Assembly: GCA_028695495.1 (NCBI GenBank)
Contig: JAQVIX010000001.1
Location: 19,470 to 83,469, forward strand
DNA: 64,000 nt
Direction: 5' to 3'
DNA from: Candidatus Cloacimonadota bacterium
GTDB lineage: Bacteria; Cloacimonadota; Cloacimonadia; Cloacimonadales; Cloacimonadaceae
A model generated the notes under the pieces. The model was not told where the DNA came from and did no database searches. It worked only from the letters and a program-made list of their open reading frames with translations. Positions within the stretch are counted from its first letter, which is position 1, and the number at the start of each line of letters is the position of its first letter. The position numbers and the translations under genes were made by a program. Below, one piece after another: positions 9,103 through 18,207 of this stretch.

Positions 9103-9382
9103 GAGAGTGCCCCGAAATGTAGTCAATAATAGGAGATTTCCGCAGGTGAAACGCCAAAACCAAGCACGATATCTACCACCTTGAAAATGTAGGGGCGCAA
9201 GGCGCCAAAGCCCGCTTTTAACAAAGCGTGCGCGCAGCGCACACCATAATAAATTGATACACAATCCGTAATGATTAGCTGTTGGGTATAAATTTCGGCG
9301 GGTTCAAGGCATTGAACCCCTACATTTCAGGTGTGGACATTTCTTGATGTTTTGTTGTTTGCGTATTTCTGGACAGCCTCAT
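9103..9382. mobile_element. Non-coding element with terminal inverted repeats (MITE-like), longest copy
   Basis: The right end reads GTATTTCTGGACAGCCTCAT. The left end carries the degraded complementary end GAGAGTGCCCCGAAAT; better-kept left ends occur at 39501 and 11931. Inside are the block GCCAAAACCAAGCACGAT, a GTAGGGGCGCAAGGC block and a hairpin GGGTTCAA-GGCA-TTGAACCC at 9300-9319. A colinear second long copy sits at 20913-21120, and shorter ones at 11931-12040, 36331-36420, 39501-39590 and 43084-43170. No transposase is encoded, so it would depend on another source. MITE is an inference from end structure and copy number. Confidence 0.6.
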
Positions 9383-9430
9383 ATCCCTGTTTCTTGATAC
9401 ATATCACATAGCTTATGGTGTTTCAAATAA

Positions 9431-9485
9431 GCAGTTCCGCTTCGCTGCCCTTCTTGTGCCAAATCGGAGTTTTGCACCCCAGATC
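9431..9485. repeat. Dispersed repeat containing TGCCAAATCGGAG
   Basis: A block with GCAGTTCCGCTTCGCTGCC followed by TGCCAAATCGGAGTTTTG and ACCCCAGATC. It recurs inverted at 36231-36293 and partly at 39428-39456. CCAAA-TCGG-AGTTTGG can fold as a small hairpin in the other copies. It runs into the stop codon of the minus-strand lipoprotein gene, so it may have supplied that gene's 3' end. Confidence 0.6.
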
Positions 9486-10566
9486 AGCGTTCATCAAAGC
9501 TAAAGAACTCTTTTAATACTTCTTCCCAATCTTTTCTTTTCTCCAAATAACTGTTGTATTCATCGCTACTTACGGTTTTACAGCTTTTTATCAGATAATA
9601 AGCTCCCGTGCCATTTAGCGTAATTACCACGTTAATCGGGGTATTTTCATTATCCACATAATATTGACCTACAAGAGTCACCTTTTTCCAAAGGGATCTC
9701 TTGGTGGGATTTGTCCAATTCTTCTTTGAGCCTTTGGGGATGGCGTATTCTGCACTTTGCAACAAATCTATATATGCCATCAAATATTTTGGCTCTGAAA
9801 TACCAAAAGGTATAAATCCATCAGGTGATCGATATACGCCACCGAATCTGATAAAACTTGGTAAGGCAGGGCATACAAAAAGACGGTTTTCCATATATAA
9901 CTGGGCATAATCTAACAACTTATCTTCTCTAAACTGTGGTACTTTGGGAATTACTTTTCCCGTAGAAGGCAAGGTGCAGAATGCAGTTTGTAGCATTGAA
10001 TGTGCATGCTCCAGGAAATCAATGCTTTTTGAAGCTATGCGACTGTCATATTTCCAAAGCTGTGCATTATCACGGTTGTATATTTCACAGTTTATCAAAT
10101 GGTTATATCTTTTGTAACTATTGGTTGTTATCGTTGTTTTGGAGGATATGTAATATGATGTGGATAATGCACTTGCGAGCAAAACGCCGAAGGCATCATT
10201 CATATTTGATGTGCTACCCGCATAATACAATGGATATTCTTGAGTATTCTGAATTGAAATATCACTTTCTTTATCGGTAATATATTTTATCTTCAAAACA
10301 TAATCCGGATTTGGCTCATCCAAAACAAATCCACGGCGCAACAGCAGCGATTTGGCAGTTTCCACGATTTCTTGATTGATCAAATCATCCGAACCCAAAA
10401 GCGGCGTTCCATCGCTTTCGGCAATAATCGAAAGTGAAGCGCCTTTTTGCACCTGTTCTCCTCTTAGCGTGCGATGCCAGGGTTTGGGGATTTGCCGCGG
10501 CACCATCGAACAAGCGCTTACAAAAAGCAAGATTCCTAAAAGAGAATAAAGCGTAAAGCGTTTCAT
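9484..10566 (-). CDS. Predicted lipoprotein of unknown function
   Basis: 360 residues starting MKRFTLYSLLGILLFVSAC, a lipoprotein signal with lipobox VSAC and lipidated Cys at 19. The start has AAGGGGGA upstream. The same frame is open further upstream, and an ATG at 10686 with a strong AAGGAGG offers a 40-residue longer form that would bury the signal. The mature part has no domain I recognise; it has a soluble mixed composition with short motifs such as NSYKRYNHLINCEIY. It probably attaches to a membrane on the periplasmic side. It is the only minus-strand gene between the deacetylase run and the first R-M module. Function unknown. Confidence 0.75.
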   Translation of the reverse strand: MKRFTLYSLLGILLFVSACSMVPRQIPKPWHRTLRGEQVQKGASLSIIAESDGTPLLGSDDLINQEIVETAKSLLLRRGFVLDEPNPDYVLKIKYITDKESDISIQNTQEYPLYYAGSTSNMNDAFGVLLASALSTSYYISSKTTITTNSYKRYNHLINCEIYNRDNAQLWKYDSRIASKSIDFLEHAHSMLQTAFCTLPSTGKVIPKVPQFREDKLLDYAQLYMENRLFVCPALPSFIRFGGVYRSPDGFIPFGISEPKYLMAYIDLLQSAEYAIPKGSKKNWTNPTKRSLWKKVTLVGQYYVDNENTPINVVITLNGTGAYYLIKSCKTVSSDEYNSYLEKRKDWEEVLKEFFSFDER

Positions 10567-10759
10567 TATAATCCCCCTTATATTTGATTTTGAAATGTAT
10601 GCGATAACATTATCCTGTGAGGGTTTTCGCCTCAGCTGATTTGTTTCCACTCCGTATGTTATTTGGGCTGGCGTGCTGAACAACATCAAAACCTCCTTGA
10701 TGTCTTTTGTTCCAAAGGCTTTATCTCTTTTATATTCTTTATCAAAGAGCTTGGTGCTT

Positions 10760-10787
10760 ATTCTAAATATTTGGCAAAAATTGTCAA
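10760..10787 (-). promoter_or_regulatory. Predicted sigma-70 promoter for the lipoprotein gene
   Basis: On the minus strand TTGACA (10787-10782), a 16-bp spacer and TAGAAT (10765-10760) form a good consensus match. It would give a leader of about 185 nt before the ATG at 10566. Confidence 0.5.
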
Positions 10788-10833
10788 TCATTTTTTACCG
10801 AAGCAGAAAAAACCAGATTATTTATTACCTGCT

Positions 10834-10918
10834 ACCCGTCTCTATCCCTTACAATGCCATCGCCTCTACCCGCTTTTTCTGGGGAGAGACGAGGGCATTG
10901 CGAGGGCAGCATACGGGT
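10834..10918. repeat. 85-bp foldback repeat, copy 1
   Basis: The ends are ACCCGT and ACGGGT. The left arm contains ACAATGCCATCGCCTCTACC; the right arm contains GGGGAGAGACGAGGGCATTG, its near complement, around a short centre. It recurs at 43176-43260 and, inverted, at 54441-54524. It would form a long imperfect hairpin in RNA or a cruciform in DNA. No protein is encoded. Confidence 0.75.
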
Positions 10919-11085
10919 GAGGTTGGTTTAATGGCGTTTATCCGCCTTTTGCCTTATCGACGCCTTAAGAAAGCGACATTGACTTCATGTGCGAATATGT
11001 TCGTCCCTGGAGCCTATGGCGGCTGTAAATCCCAATAATAGCATACATATTTTGCCGCCATAAACTCCACGTGAACACTAAAATA

Positions 11086-11113
11086 TTGACAGATTTTCAG
11101 ACCAAAATATAGT
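11086..11113 (+). promoter_or_regulatory. Predicted sigma-70 promoter for the pRiA4b-like gene
   Basis: TTGACA at 11086-11091, a 16-bp spacer, then TATAGT at 11108-11113, about 30 bp before the start codon. A near-consensus match. Confidence 0.6.
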
Positions 11114-11142
11114 GGGAAAATCATAAAACAAGAGGTGGTAAA

Positions 11143-11733
11143 ATGAACAAGAAATACGAAAACGTAATGCAATTCAAAATCGCATTACTCGATATCAAGC
11201 CGCAGATTTGGCGTCGCATTCAGGTGCCGGAAAACTATAGTTTTTGGGATTTGCACTGTGCTATTCAGGACGCAATGGGTTGGTGGGATAGCCATTTACA
11301 TGAATTTACGGATGAGCAGCCATATTCCAGAAAAAGACCCAATGTTACCATCGGCTTGCCGGAAGAAAATGAACACCTGCATAGCAAAGATATCAAGATT
11401 GAGCCTTTTTTTAACGAGCCAAAAGCTAAAATGTATTACCTTTACGATTTTGGGGATAGCTGGAGGCATGAAGTGGTATTGGAAGAAATCCTGCCCCGCG
11501 AAACAGGAAAAAAATATCCGCTCTGCCTGGACGGGAAAAGAGCTTGCCCGCCAGAGGATTGCGGGGGCGAGGGCGGCTACTTCCGTATTTTGGAGATCAT
11601 AAAAAACCCCAAAGATGAAGAATATAAGGATACGATGAGGTGGCTGGGTGGTAAATACGATCCCGAAGATTTTGATCCGAAAAAGGTGAGATTTACCGAT
11701 TCGCAGAAACGCCTGAAGAACCTTCTCTATTAA
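11143..11733 (+). CDS. Plasmid pRiA4b ORF-3-like family protein
   Basis: 196 residues, ATG with AGAGGTGG upstream. The family signature is clear: FKIALLDIKPQIWRRIQVP at the N-terminus, LHCAIQDAMGWWDSHLHEF, YLYDFGDSWRHEVVLE and LDGKRACPPEDCGG. This family (PF07929) is common on plasmids and as a passenger in mobile elements; its biochemical role is not established. It stands alone with its own promoter and has repeats on both sides, consistent with an accessory gene gained by transfer. Confidence 0.88.
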   Translation: MNKKYENVMQFKIALLDIKPQIWRRIQVPENYSFWDLHCAIQDAMGWWDSHLHEFTDEQPYSRKRPNVTIGLPEENEHLHSKDIKIEPFFNEPKAKMYYLYDFGDSWRHEVVLEEILPRETGKKYPLCLDGKRACPPEDCGGEGGYFRILEIIKNPKDEEYKDTMRWLGGKYDPEDFDPKKVRFTDSQKRLKNLLY

Positions 11734-12265
11734 TATTAAAATACGGTATTACAAAATACTAACTTGCCTTTTTTAAACTAACATTTATAATGTTAGAATT
11801 GTGAAATCGGGTTAGTATCAGGGATATTCTGCATCATAGATTAGATTCTAATCGGATGGAGGTTGTCCACCATTATGATGTAATTAAAAACCACGGATTC
11901 TGCAATGGTTTATGCACCTGCCTGCCGGATCTGAAGCTGTCCCGAAATGGGCAAATAACACAAAATTAAGAAATGTCCGCCCCTACATTCTCGTTTTACT
12001 TGATATCGTGCTTGGTTTTGGCATTTCGGAATAGCCTCATCTGAAATGCTGTTCCTGACGGAACAATAAGGGCAGGCGTGTTTTGGCATCTTGGGATAAG
12101 AAAAAACACAATAGTGGTGCACTTTAAACTTCCGTTTCCCCTACAGTATCATGAAAAAAGGGGGAAATAACCATTTTGCCATGTTTCTTATTGACAAAAA
12201 ATGACTACTATTTTGATTTGGAATGACGGTAAGAAGATGATACAGACAATCAAGGAGATGAACCT
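11734..12265. other. Non-coding spacer with a short element copy
   Basis: AT-rich stretch downstream of the pRiA4b-like gene (repeated TTAGAAT and AACATT words near 11780). It is followed by the short inverted-repeat element at 11931-12040, a GTTCCTGACGGAAC hairpin near 12050, and a CCCCCT/AGGGGG hairpin near 12140-12167. A TTGACA at 12191 could be the -35 of the R-M operon, but the matching -10 is poor. Confidence 0.5.
11931..12040. mobile_element. Short MITE-like element copy with both ends
   Basis: Left end GAAGCTGTCCCGAAATG and right end GCATTTCGGAATAGCCTCAT are imperfect complements. About 110 bp in all, with the CGTGCTTGGTTTTGGCATTT block reversed relative to the 9103 copy. Non-coding. 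Confidence 0.6.
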
Positions 12266-13564
12266 GTGGTAATAAATGCCCCATATTCAAACGAAATGAA
12301 TGATTCTGAGATATTGAGAATCCTGACTCACAGGCATGAGAGCCTGAGAGAAGAGCCTACTATCTTTGATTCGGAAAATGATAATTCCAGAATAGTCGAT
12401 ACACATCCAGATGGTTATCCCATCATTACAGACGAGTTTTGGACTTCCAAACAAAGAAAAGGCTCAAGTATTCACGAAATCTCTTACCGGGCTTGCTTTA
12501 AACCACAATTGCCGAATTATTTTATCAATCTATTTACAAAATCGCAAGACATTGTATATGATCCTTTTGGGGGGAGGGGCACTACTGCGATAGAGGCAGC
12601 CTTGCTAAATAGAAACGTAATCATAAACGATGTGAATCCGCTAAGCGCCATTTTAACTAAGCCTCGGATTAGTATTCCCCATATCAGCGAGATTGAAAAG
12701 CGTTTACAATCAATTCCACTATATCAAAATAGAAAGGCTAATATCGATATATCGATGTTTTATCACCCTGAAACGGAGAGTGAAATAGTATCCTTAAGAG
12801 ATTATTTGATAGAGCGAAAAGATACAGGTAAAGGGGATTATATTGACGATTGGATTCGCATGGTAGCCACAAACAGGCTTTCGGGACATTCCAAAAACTT
12901 CTTTTCTGTATATACGCTTCCGCCAAATCAGGCATGTTCTGCCAAAAAACAAAGCGAACTGAATAAGAAATATGGCAGAGAACCAGAATATAAACCTGTG
13001 AAAGAGATTATCTTAACCAAGAGTTATGCCCTGCAAAAAGACATTTCCGAAGAGATAAGAACCCAAATGCTGGAAATGGGCAAAAAGGCTTTGTTTTTAA
13101 ATAATGATGCTTCACAAACACAGCAAATAAAGGATTCAAGCGTTTCTCTGGTAGTAACTTCACCCCCGTTTTTGGACCTAATAGACTATGCGGGAGATAA
13201 TTGGCTCCGATGCTGGTTTAATGACATTGATATGGATGTGGTTCAAAGCAGAATAACCGTAGTGAATAAGCTTGATAAGTGGGAACTATATATGAAATCT
13301 GTGCTTGCCGAGCTTTTTAGGGTTTTGAAGCCGGGCGGCATGGTAGCTTTTGAGGTGGGCGAAGTGAGAAATGGCAAGATCAAACTCGATGAAAGCATAT
13401 TGCCTTTGGGAAAAGATCTGGGATTTGAGATAACGGGTGTTCTTCTGAATACTCAGGTTTTCACCAAAACTTCAAATATCTGGGGTGTATCAAACAACCG
13501 CAAGGGCACAAATACCAATAGAATAGTGTTAATGAAAAAGAGGACAAATGAGAACAGACATTAA
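12266..13564 (+). CDS. DNA (N4-cytosine or N6-adenine) methyltransferase of R-M module 1
   Basis: 432 residues from a GTG with AAGGAG eight bases upstream; an ATG at 12296 is the alternative. The SAM-binding motif I is YDPFGGRGTT (Asp 99) and catalytic motif IV is VTSPPFLDLIDYAG (Ser 299 to Phe 302). Motif I precedes motif IV with a long insert that probably holds the target-recognition region. A C-terminal LFRVLKPGGMVAFEVGE completes the Rossmann core. It methylates DNA to protect it from the nuclease encoded immediately downstream, whose start overlaps by 17 bp. The base modified cannot be told from SPPF alone. Confidence 0.85.
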   Translation: MVINAPYSNEMNDSEILRILTHRHESLREEPTIFDSENDNSRIVDTHPDGYPIITDEFWTSKQRKGSSIHEISYRACFKPQLPNYFINLFTKSQDIVYDPFGGRGTTAIEAALLNRNVIINDVNPLSAILTKPRISIPHISEIEKRLQSIPLYQNRKANIDISMFYHPETESEIVSLRDYLIERKDTGKGDYIDDWIRMVATNRLSGHSKNFFSVYTLPPNQACSAKKQSELNKKYGREPEYKPVKEIILTKSYALQKDISEEIRTQMLEMGKKALFLNNDASQTQQIKDSSVSLVVTSPPFLDLIDYAGDNWLRCWFNDIDMDVVQSRITVVNKLDKWELYMKSVLAELFRVLKPGGMVAFEVGEVRNGKIKLDESILPLGKDLGFEITGVLLNTQVFTKTSNIWGVSNNRKGTNTNRIVLMKKRTNENRH

Positions 13565-14213
13565 ACATGTTGAAAAATTGGAAAACTTCATCAGACAGGT
13601 GATTAAGCCACTTTCCGGATTGCCATTTTATTTGATCATTGAAAGCATAAGTGGTTTTGAGGTAATTCAATATGATGATACAAATGACAACCACAATGAT
13701 ATTTTGATAAAGCTAAAAGAGGTGGCGCAGCACGCATGCAAAGCAATCAATAAGAAAGGGATTGTAAGGCGGCGCGCAAATGAGGTGGGTAATGATATTG
13801 AGAAATACGTTATTACAGCCTTGCAAGCCCAGGGCATTGAAGCTCAAATACCTGTTGCACAATCTGGCAAAAGAAAAGCTTCAGGTTATCCCGATATTGA
13901 GATCATCATTGATGAAACCCAAAAGCACTATATAGAGTGTAAAACGTACAGTCATGATACGATAGATTCATCATTTAGGTCATTCTACCTATCTCCATCG
14001 GCTGATCCCAAAATAAGCCACGATGCTATTCATTTCATTATCGGGTTTGAAACTTATGCGGAAAAAACCGTAAAAAAGGGAAATCTGTATAAAGTGAAGG
14101 CATGGAAAATACTGGATGCTTATGCCTTGGAGTGCGATGTAAAGCATGAATTTAACTCTGATAATGCAAGACTATATATCCCGACTTTGATTTTGGCAGA
14201 AGGGGACGCTTAA
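13548..14213 (+). CDS. Probable type II restriction endonuclease of R-M module 1 (PD-(D/E)XK)
   Basis: 221 residues; ATG inside the methyltransferase 3' end, GAGG upstream. A PD-(D/E)XK core is visible: SGYPDIEIII (Pro 115, Asp 116) followed by YIECKTYS (Glu 130, Lys 132). The N-terminal half is alpha-helical and has no recognised domain. No close type II family is recognised, so the target sequence is unknown. The overlap with a DNA methyltransferase and the nuclease motif make the R-M assignment likely. An orphan-accessory role for the methyltransferase is less likely. Confidence 0.75.
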   Translation: MRTDIKHVEKLENFIRQVIKPLSGLPFYLIIESISGFEVIQYDDTNDNHNDILIKLKEVAQHACKAINKKGIVRRRANEVGNDIEKYVITALQAQGIEAQIPVAQSGKRKASGYPDIEIIIDETQKHYIECKTYSHDTIDSSFRSFYLSPSADPKISHDAIHFIIGFETYAEKTVKKGNLYKVKAWKILDAYALECDVKHEFNSDNARLYIPTLILAEGDA

Positions 14214-14459
14214 CCGATAGAACAATCTTCGTAAATGCGATAGATTCGGCTTTTTTAGTGCCGCATCGGAATGTTTCTTGCATAACAACAGGTAAGAACA
14301 TTTTGCATTGAGACCACACAAGAAAGAGTTATTTTGAACGCAGGTGCGGAACGCTAATCTCCCGTTCTGCTGCTTTTTAGCAAAGCAAACTCAGTTTAAT
14401 GAGGTTGCTGCAATATAGAGCTTATTCCGGATTCCGGAAGCGGTCAAACCGAGGTTTTT

Positions 14460-16649
14460 ATGAGACTTACATTATGTATCTTGCTGCTAAGCTTTTGGGT
14501 GCTTATGCTGCCCGCCATCGAGGTAAATGGCTATATTTCCGAGGATACTACCTGGACAGTAGTAGATAGTCCATATATGGTTACCGGATTCTTGTACATC
14601 GATGCAGGCGTTACGCTTACCATCATGCCCGGGGTGGAGATTCTGGTGGTGGGCGCTGAGAAGAATAATCCCGATAATTTTGACTGGGTGGGGGATACTG
14701 AACCGCAAGCCAAGATGATCGTAGTTTATGGCAAGATTCTCGCTTGTGGCACACCGGATTTATCCATTACCTTCGATGTGCACAATAATGACAATGGCTA
14801 TCGCTGGGGCAGCATCTACATGCATAGAAGTGCGCCAGAATCTCTATTTGAATATTGTGTGTTCAAACGCACGTATTACGGCAGTTTATCTCCTGGTTCT
14901 ATAATTCGGGGTGCGCTGCATTTTGATAACGGCATGCTGCACTCGCATCACAATAGCTTTGTAGATAATTATATGGCAATAGTATCGTATGGCTTGCGTA
15001 AAGACTTGGTGCTGTACGATTGCAAGTTTTATTCGGGCGTTAATAGCTACCCTGAACCTTATAATTATGTAGTATTTATCGATATTGATGCCGCTTATCC
15101 GCATCCGCCACTCAGATATGCAAAGGTAACCATTGCCAAATGCTATTTTACAGGCGATGCAGAGATAGGTGGGGTTGATTATTATACGGATTGCTTATTT
15201 CTGAATTGTGTTTTTGATAATGTGCAGCCTTACTATGTGCCTTTATCTCAGGAGCGTGGCGGCAGGATACATTATGGTTCTCTTTCTTTTTATGGGAATA
15301 CCATAATAAACGGGTATGTTAGTATTATTGCCTATATTCGGGACACAAATGGTTTCGCTTTTTGCCGCCGAAATACCATGATTAAATATCCACAGTCTTA
15401 TATTCAATATGAACCTCTTATGATCAGTGCCGGGGGATGGGGCATGGCTCATTTGTGCGATAACTATATGGAAGGCGCAGTAAGGTTTGGGATAGTCGAT
15501 ACAGGAACATCAAATGTCTTGGTTTATAATAATATCGTAAAAACAAATAATATCCAAGGCATTGATGTTGAATCATATAGTGTAGAGCATACTGACGCAA
15601 TAATCCGCATTTTTAATAATCTGATCGTGGCTTCAAATCCAGATACTTTGGTTTTTGACGAACTTCTCCGTGCGATGAACTCAAATGTTTTGTTTTACAA
15701 CAATAGCTTTAGCTCCTTTTCCAGTATCGGCACGAGTTACAAGAGCAATCTCGATTTTCACAATAACATCTTTCACAATTTGCAGGAAGCTCCTGCTAAT
15801 GGTTATAGTGCAGAATATCCAAATACTTATGGCTACAACTGTTTCAATATTCCTTTGCCCTCCAGCACTTCTATACTCGATGTGGGTGGAAATATCGTGG
15901 CTGATTCCTGTTTTGTAGATGCAGCGGCAGGAGATTACACTCTGCAAGAAGGCTTTGCCGGCATCGATAGTGGACTCAATCTGCCGGATTTGCCCGAATT
16001 TGATATCCGCTATCACCGGCGTATCGCAAGCGGCAGCGAAGGTGTCCCCGCCCAAGTGGATATGGGCGCTTATGAATACAATTCCGAATACATCGGCGGC
16101 ATCAAAGCTTTTATTTATGATGCCGAAACAGGCGAAGCTGTGGATTGCGTGCAAGCTGTAATCATCAATAAATTGCCGGAATTTACAGATAGCCTGGGCT
16201 ATTTCGTATATCCCACCGGCGCCGGAACCTTTCGTCTCAATCTCAACCGTTGGGATTATGAGCCCCGGGTAATTGAGGGTATTATGGTGCTTCCGGGTGA
16301 AGAGATAGAGCTGGAAATCGCCCTGCAAAAGAAGTCTTTAGCAGTGCCTGTGGGTGAAGAGACCCCTGCGGTCAAAGAGATTACGCTAAAGAATTACCCC
16401 AATCCCTTCAACCCCGAAACGAGTATAAACTACAGCTTGCCCGTAGCCGGAAAGGTGCTGCTAAATATCTATAACCTCAAGGGGCAAAAGCTGATCTGCC
16501 TGGTAGATGGCGAACAGGCGCAGGGGCTGCATAGCCTCATTTGGAATGGGAAAGATGAAAATGGGAGAAGCCTGCCCAGTGGGATTTATCTTGCCAGATT
16601 GGTACATAATGGGAGGGTAATCAACCGGAAGATGATACTTATGAAATAG
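14460..16649 (+). CDS. Secreted beta-helix-like surface protein with FlgD-type sorting domain
   Basis: 729 residues; ATG at 14460 with GAGG five bases upstream. A signal peptide (MRLTLCILLLSFWVLMLPA) is followed by the VDSPYMVTGFLYIDAGVTLTI-type opening of a right-handed parallel beta-helix. Many short Asn/Ile-rich repeats (for example NNIVKTN, NNLIVAS, NNSFSSF) run to about residue 500. A carboxypeptidase-regulatory-like segment (about 545-625) precedes the type A sorting domain, with NYPNPFNPETSINYSLP at about 645 and SGIYLARLV near the end. It should be exported across the outer membrane, possibly by a type IX system encoded elsewhere. Ligand or substrate unknown. Confidence 0.8.
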   Translation: MRLTLCILLLSFWVLMLPAIEVNGYISEDTTWTVVDSPYMVTGFLYIDAGVTLTIMPGVEILVVGAEKNNPDNFDWVGDTEPQAKMIVVYGKILACGTPDLSITFDVHNNDNGYRWGSIYMHRSAPESLFEYCVFKRTYYGSLSPGSIIRGALHFDNGMLHSHHNSFVDNYMAIVSYGLRKDLVLYDCKFYSGVNSYPEPYNYVVFIDIDAAYPHPPLRYAKVTIAKCYFTGDAEIGGVDYYTDCLFLNCVFDNVQPYYVPLSQERGGRIHYGSLSFYGNTIINGYVSIIAYIRDTNGFAFCRRNTMIKYPQSYIQYEPLMISAGGWGMAHLCDNYMEGAVRFGIVDTGTSNVLVYNNIVKTNNIQGIDVESYSVEHTDAIIRIFNNLIVASNPDTLVFDELLRAMNSNVLFYNNSFSSFSSIGTSYKSNLDFHNNIFHNLQEAPANGYSAEYPNTYGYNCFNIPLPSSTSILDVGGNIVADSCFVDAAAGDYTLQEGFAGIDSGLNLPDLPEFDIRYHRRIASGSEGVPAQVDMGAYEYNSEYIGGIKAFIYDAETGEAVDCVQAVIINKLPEFTDSLGYFVYPTGAGTFRLNLNRWDYEPRVIEGIMVLPGEEIELEIALQKKSLAVPVGEETPAVKEITLKNYPNPFNPETSINYSLPVAGKVLLNIYNLKGQKLICLVDGEQAQGLHSLIWNGKDENGRSLPSGIYLARLVHNGRVINRKMILMK

Positions 16650-16667
16650 GCTGCGCTGCGCTCCGCC

Positions 16668-16688
16668 GGGTGTCAGGTCTCAGGTGTC
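16668..16688. repeat. Tandem 7-bp repeat array, AGGTGTC type
   Basis: Three 7-mers GGGTGTC, AGGTCTC, AGGTGTC, the same unit as at 51935-51962 and the complement of the GACACCT type. Located just after the sorting-domain gene in a 218-bp spacer with nothing else recognised. Confidence 0.6.
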
Positions 16689-16867
16689 AGCGCTGGCGCT
16701 CGTGGTGGCTAATTAGAAGCTGGCGCATTATCGTGGAATTTGGCAAGCCTTATGAACTCCGAAGCGCTAAACAAAGGCGTTGGCAGCACTGATATGCGGA
16801 TAAGCGTTCCGAAGACCAAAAGGTTGGACGCTTCGCTCTCTGCCCTAAGCAACTAAACCCCTTACCC

Positions 16868-17995
16868 TCACGCTAAAAACTCTGAATAGTTTTCCGGGTG
16901 GATCACCTGAAAATCCGCATGGGGATAGAGGTTGCTAAAGGTTCTGCTTTGCACTTTGCGTTTGGGGTTCCATTTCATTTCAAAAGCGTCCAATTTATCT
17001 TCATAGAGTTCCAGGTAGTCTATTTCGCTTTGATGCAGGCTGCGCCAAAAGAAAGACGAGCGATACAATTGATTGTTGCGCAGATATTTCAGGCGTTCGG
17101 AGACCAAATAGTTTTCCCAGAGGGCACCAATGTCGTTGCGGCTTTCGAGATCCCTAAAGTCGTTAATCAGAGAGTTTCGGATGCCATTATCCCAAAAATA
17201 GATTTTACGGGCGCGTTTGATTTCATTACGTTGATTTGTGCTATAATTTGGCAGGCGAAAGATGATGAATGCGGCTTCTAAAAGCTGGATATAGCGCTGG
17301 ATGGTAATGTGATCCGTGCCGGTAAGCTGGGCTAATTCTGTAAAAGACACTTCGGAGCCTATTTGCAGTGCCAGCGCGCGGAGAATGCTTTCTAATAGTT
17401 CGGGGCGGCGCAGGTCTTGAAAGGAAAATACATCTTTGAAAAGGTAGGAGCCGGCGAGGAGATTCAAAAGCTCGGCTTCCTGTCCGGGGTTATTGATGAT
17501 ATCCGGATAGCTGCCAAAGATCAGGCGGCGGGAAAGCTCTTTCTTTTCGTTAAAAGAACCATGGTGCGCCAAAAGCTCCTGATAGGCGATAGGCATAAGC
17601 AAATACTCGTATTTCCTGCCGGTAAGCGGCTCGGAAACCTGATTGGAAAGCTCAAAGGAAGAGGAACCCGTAGCGATGATCTGAAGCTGGGGGATGTTAT
17701 CAATCAGGATTTTGAGGCTGAGTCCAATTCCCTGCACCCGCTGCGCTTCGTCGATTAAAAGGCTTTGGTAAGCGCCCACCAAAGATTTGAGATGGCTAAG
17801 GGATTGATTTTCTAAGGCACGGCGGTCTTGAGTATCATCGCAATTCAGGTACAGAGTTTTGTCCAAATACTGGGAAAGATTATTGAGCAAGGTAGTTTTC
17901 CCACTTTGGCGGGGGCCAAAGATAATGATGGCTTTGCCTTTGTGCAGCCGGCTATGGATGCTGGATTCGATCTGGCGCGGAATAAGTGGGGACAT
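16868..17995 (-). CDS. AAA ATPase with DUF4143 C-terminal domain
   Basis: 375 residues; ATG with AGGAGA upstream. The N-terminal AAA_14 domain has Walker A GPRQSGKTT (about 28-36), Walker B SLLIDEAQ and sensor IIATGSSS. The C-terminal DUF4143 region has LTGTDHITIQRYIQLLEAAFII (winged-helix-like) and ENYLVSERLKY. The tail SEIDYLELYEDKLDAFEMKW resembles a PD-(D/E)XK fold. These ATPases are numerous in host-associated and anaerobic bacteria; their role is unsettled. Palindromic sites lie just upstream (18074-18127). It stands alone on the minus strand. Confidence 0.88.
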   Translation of the reverse strand: MSPLIPRQIESSIHSRLHKGKAIIIFGPRQSGKTTLLNNLSQYLDKTLYLNCDDTQDRRALENQSLSHLKSLVGAYQSLLIDEAQRVQGIGLSLKILIDNIPQLQIIATGSSSFELSNQVSEPLTGRKYEYLLMPIAYQELLAHHGSFNEKKELSRRLIFGSYPDIINNPGQEAELLNLLAGSYLFKDVFSFQDLRRPELLESILRALALQIGSEVSFTELAQLTGTDHITIQRYIQLLEAAFIIFRLPNYSTNQRNEIKRARKIYFWDNGIRNSLINDFRDLESRNDIGALWENYLVSERLKYLRNNQLYRSSFFWRSLHQSEIDYLELYEDKLDAFEMKWNPKRKVQSRTFSNLYPHADFQVIHPENYSEFLA

Positions 17996-18073
17996 GATAT
18001 CATCTCCTATTTGCTTTTAAACTATGAAACCAATATTAGATGGAATGGAAAGTTGTCAAGCACAATAACCCGT

Positions 18074-18127
18074 ATTGCGTATTTATAAATGCGTAATAAG
18101 GGCTGGATTACGCATTTATAACTGCGC
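18074..18127. promoter_or_regulatory. Pair of palindromic operator-like sites upstream of the DUF4143 ATPase gene
   Basis: ATTGCGTATTTATAAATGCG (extended to 18097) is a 24-bp near-palindrome. A second related site, ATTACGCATTTATAACTGCG, starts at 18107. Both lie 80-130 bp before the ATPase start. They could be operators or an invertible/recombination site; no regulator gene is adjacent. Confidence 0.4.
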
Positions 18128-18207
18128 TTTACGGGTGTAAAGTAGCAATCTTAGCGGCTTTTCTGTAATCCAAATCCGCGTAACTCGCTTATTTGCGAGG
18201 AATAACG

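Larger units (their letters stand above)
10567..11142. other. Non-coding divergent spacer
   Basis: Divergent region between the lipoprotein and the pRiA4b-like gene. It holds the lipoprotein promoter, the 85-bp foldback repeat (10834-10918) and the promoter of the next gene (11086-11113). Open frames on the plus strand here read through the repeat and have no plausible start or composition. The remainder shows nothing I can name. Confidence 0.6.

Noticed and set aside
9300..9319. GGGTTCAA...TTGAACCC, resembling a tRNA T-arm
   Set aside because: The surrounding bases give no acceptor or anticodon stem. The same block recurs at 21040-21059 inside a repeat element, so it is a hairpin of that element.
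10673..11038. 121-residue plus-strand open frame before the pRiA4b-like gene
   Set aside because: It passes through the 85-bp foldback repeat and over the minus-strand promoter, has no ribosome-binding site and no recognisable sequence.
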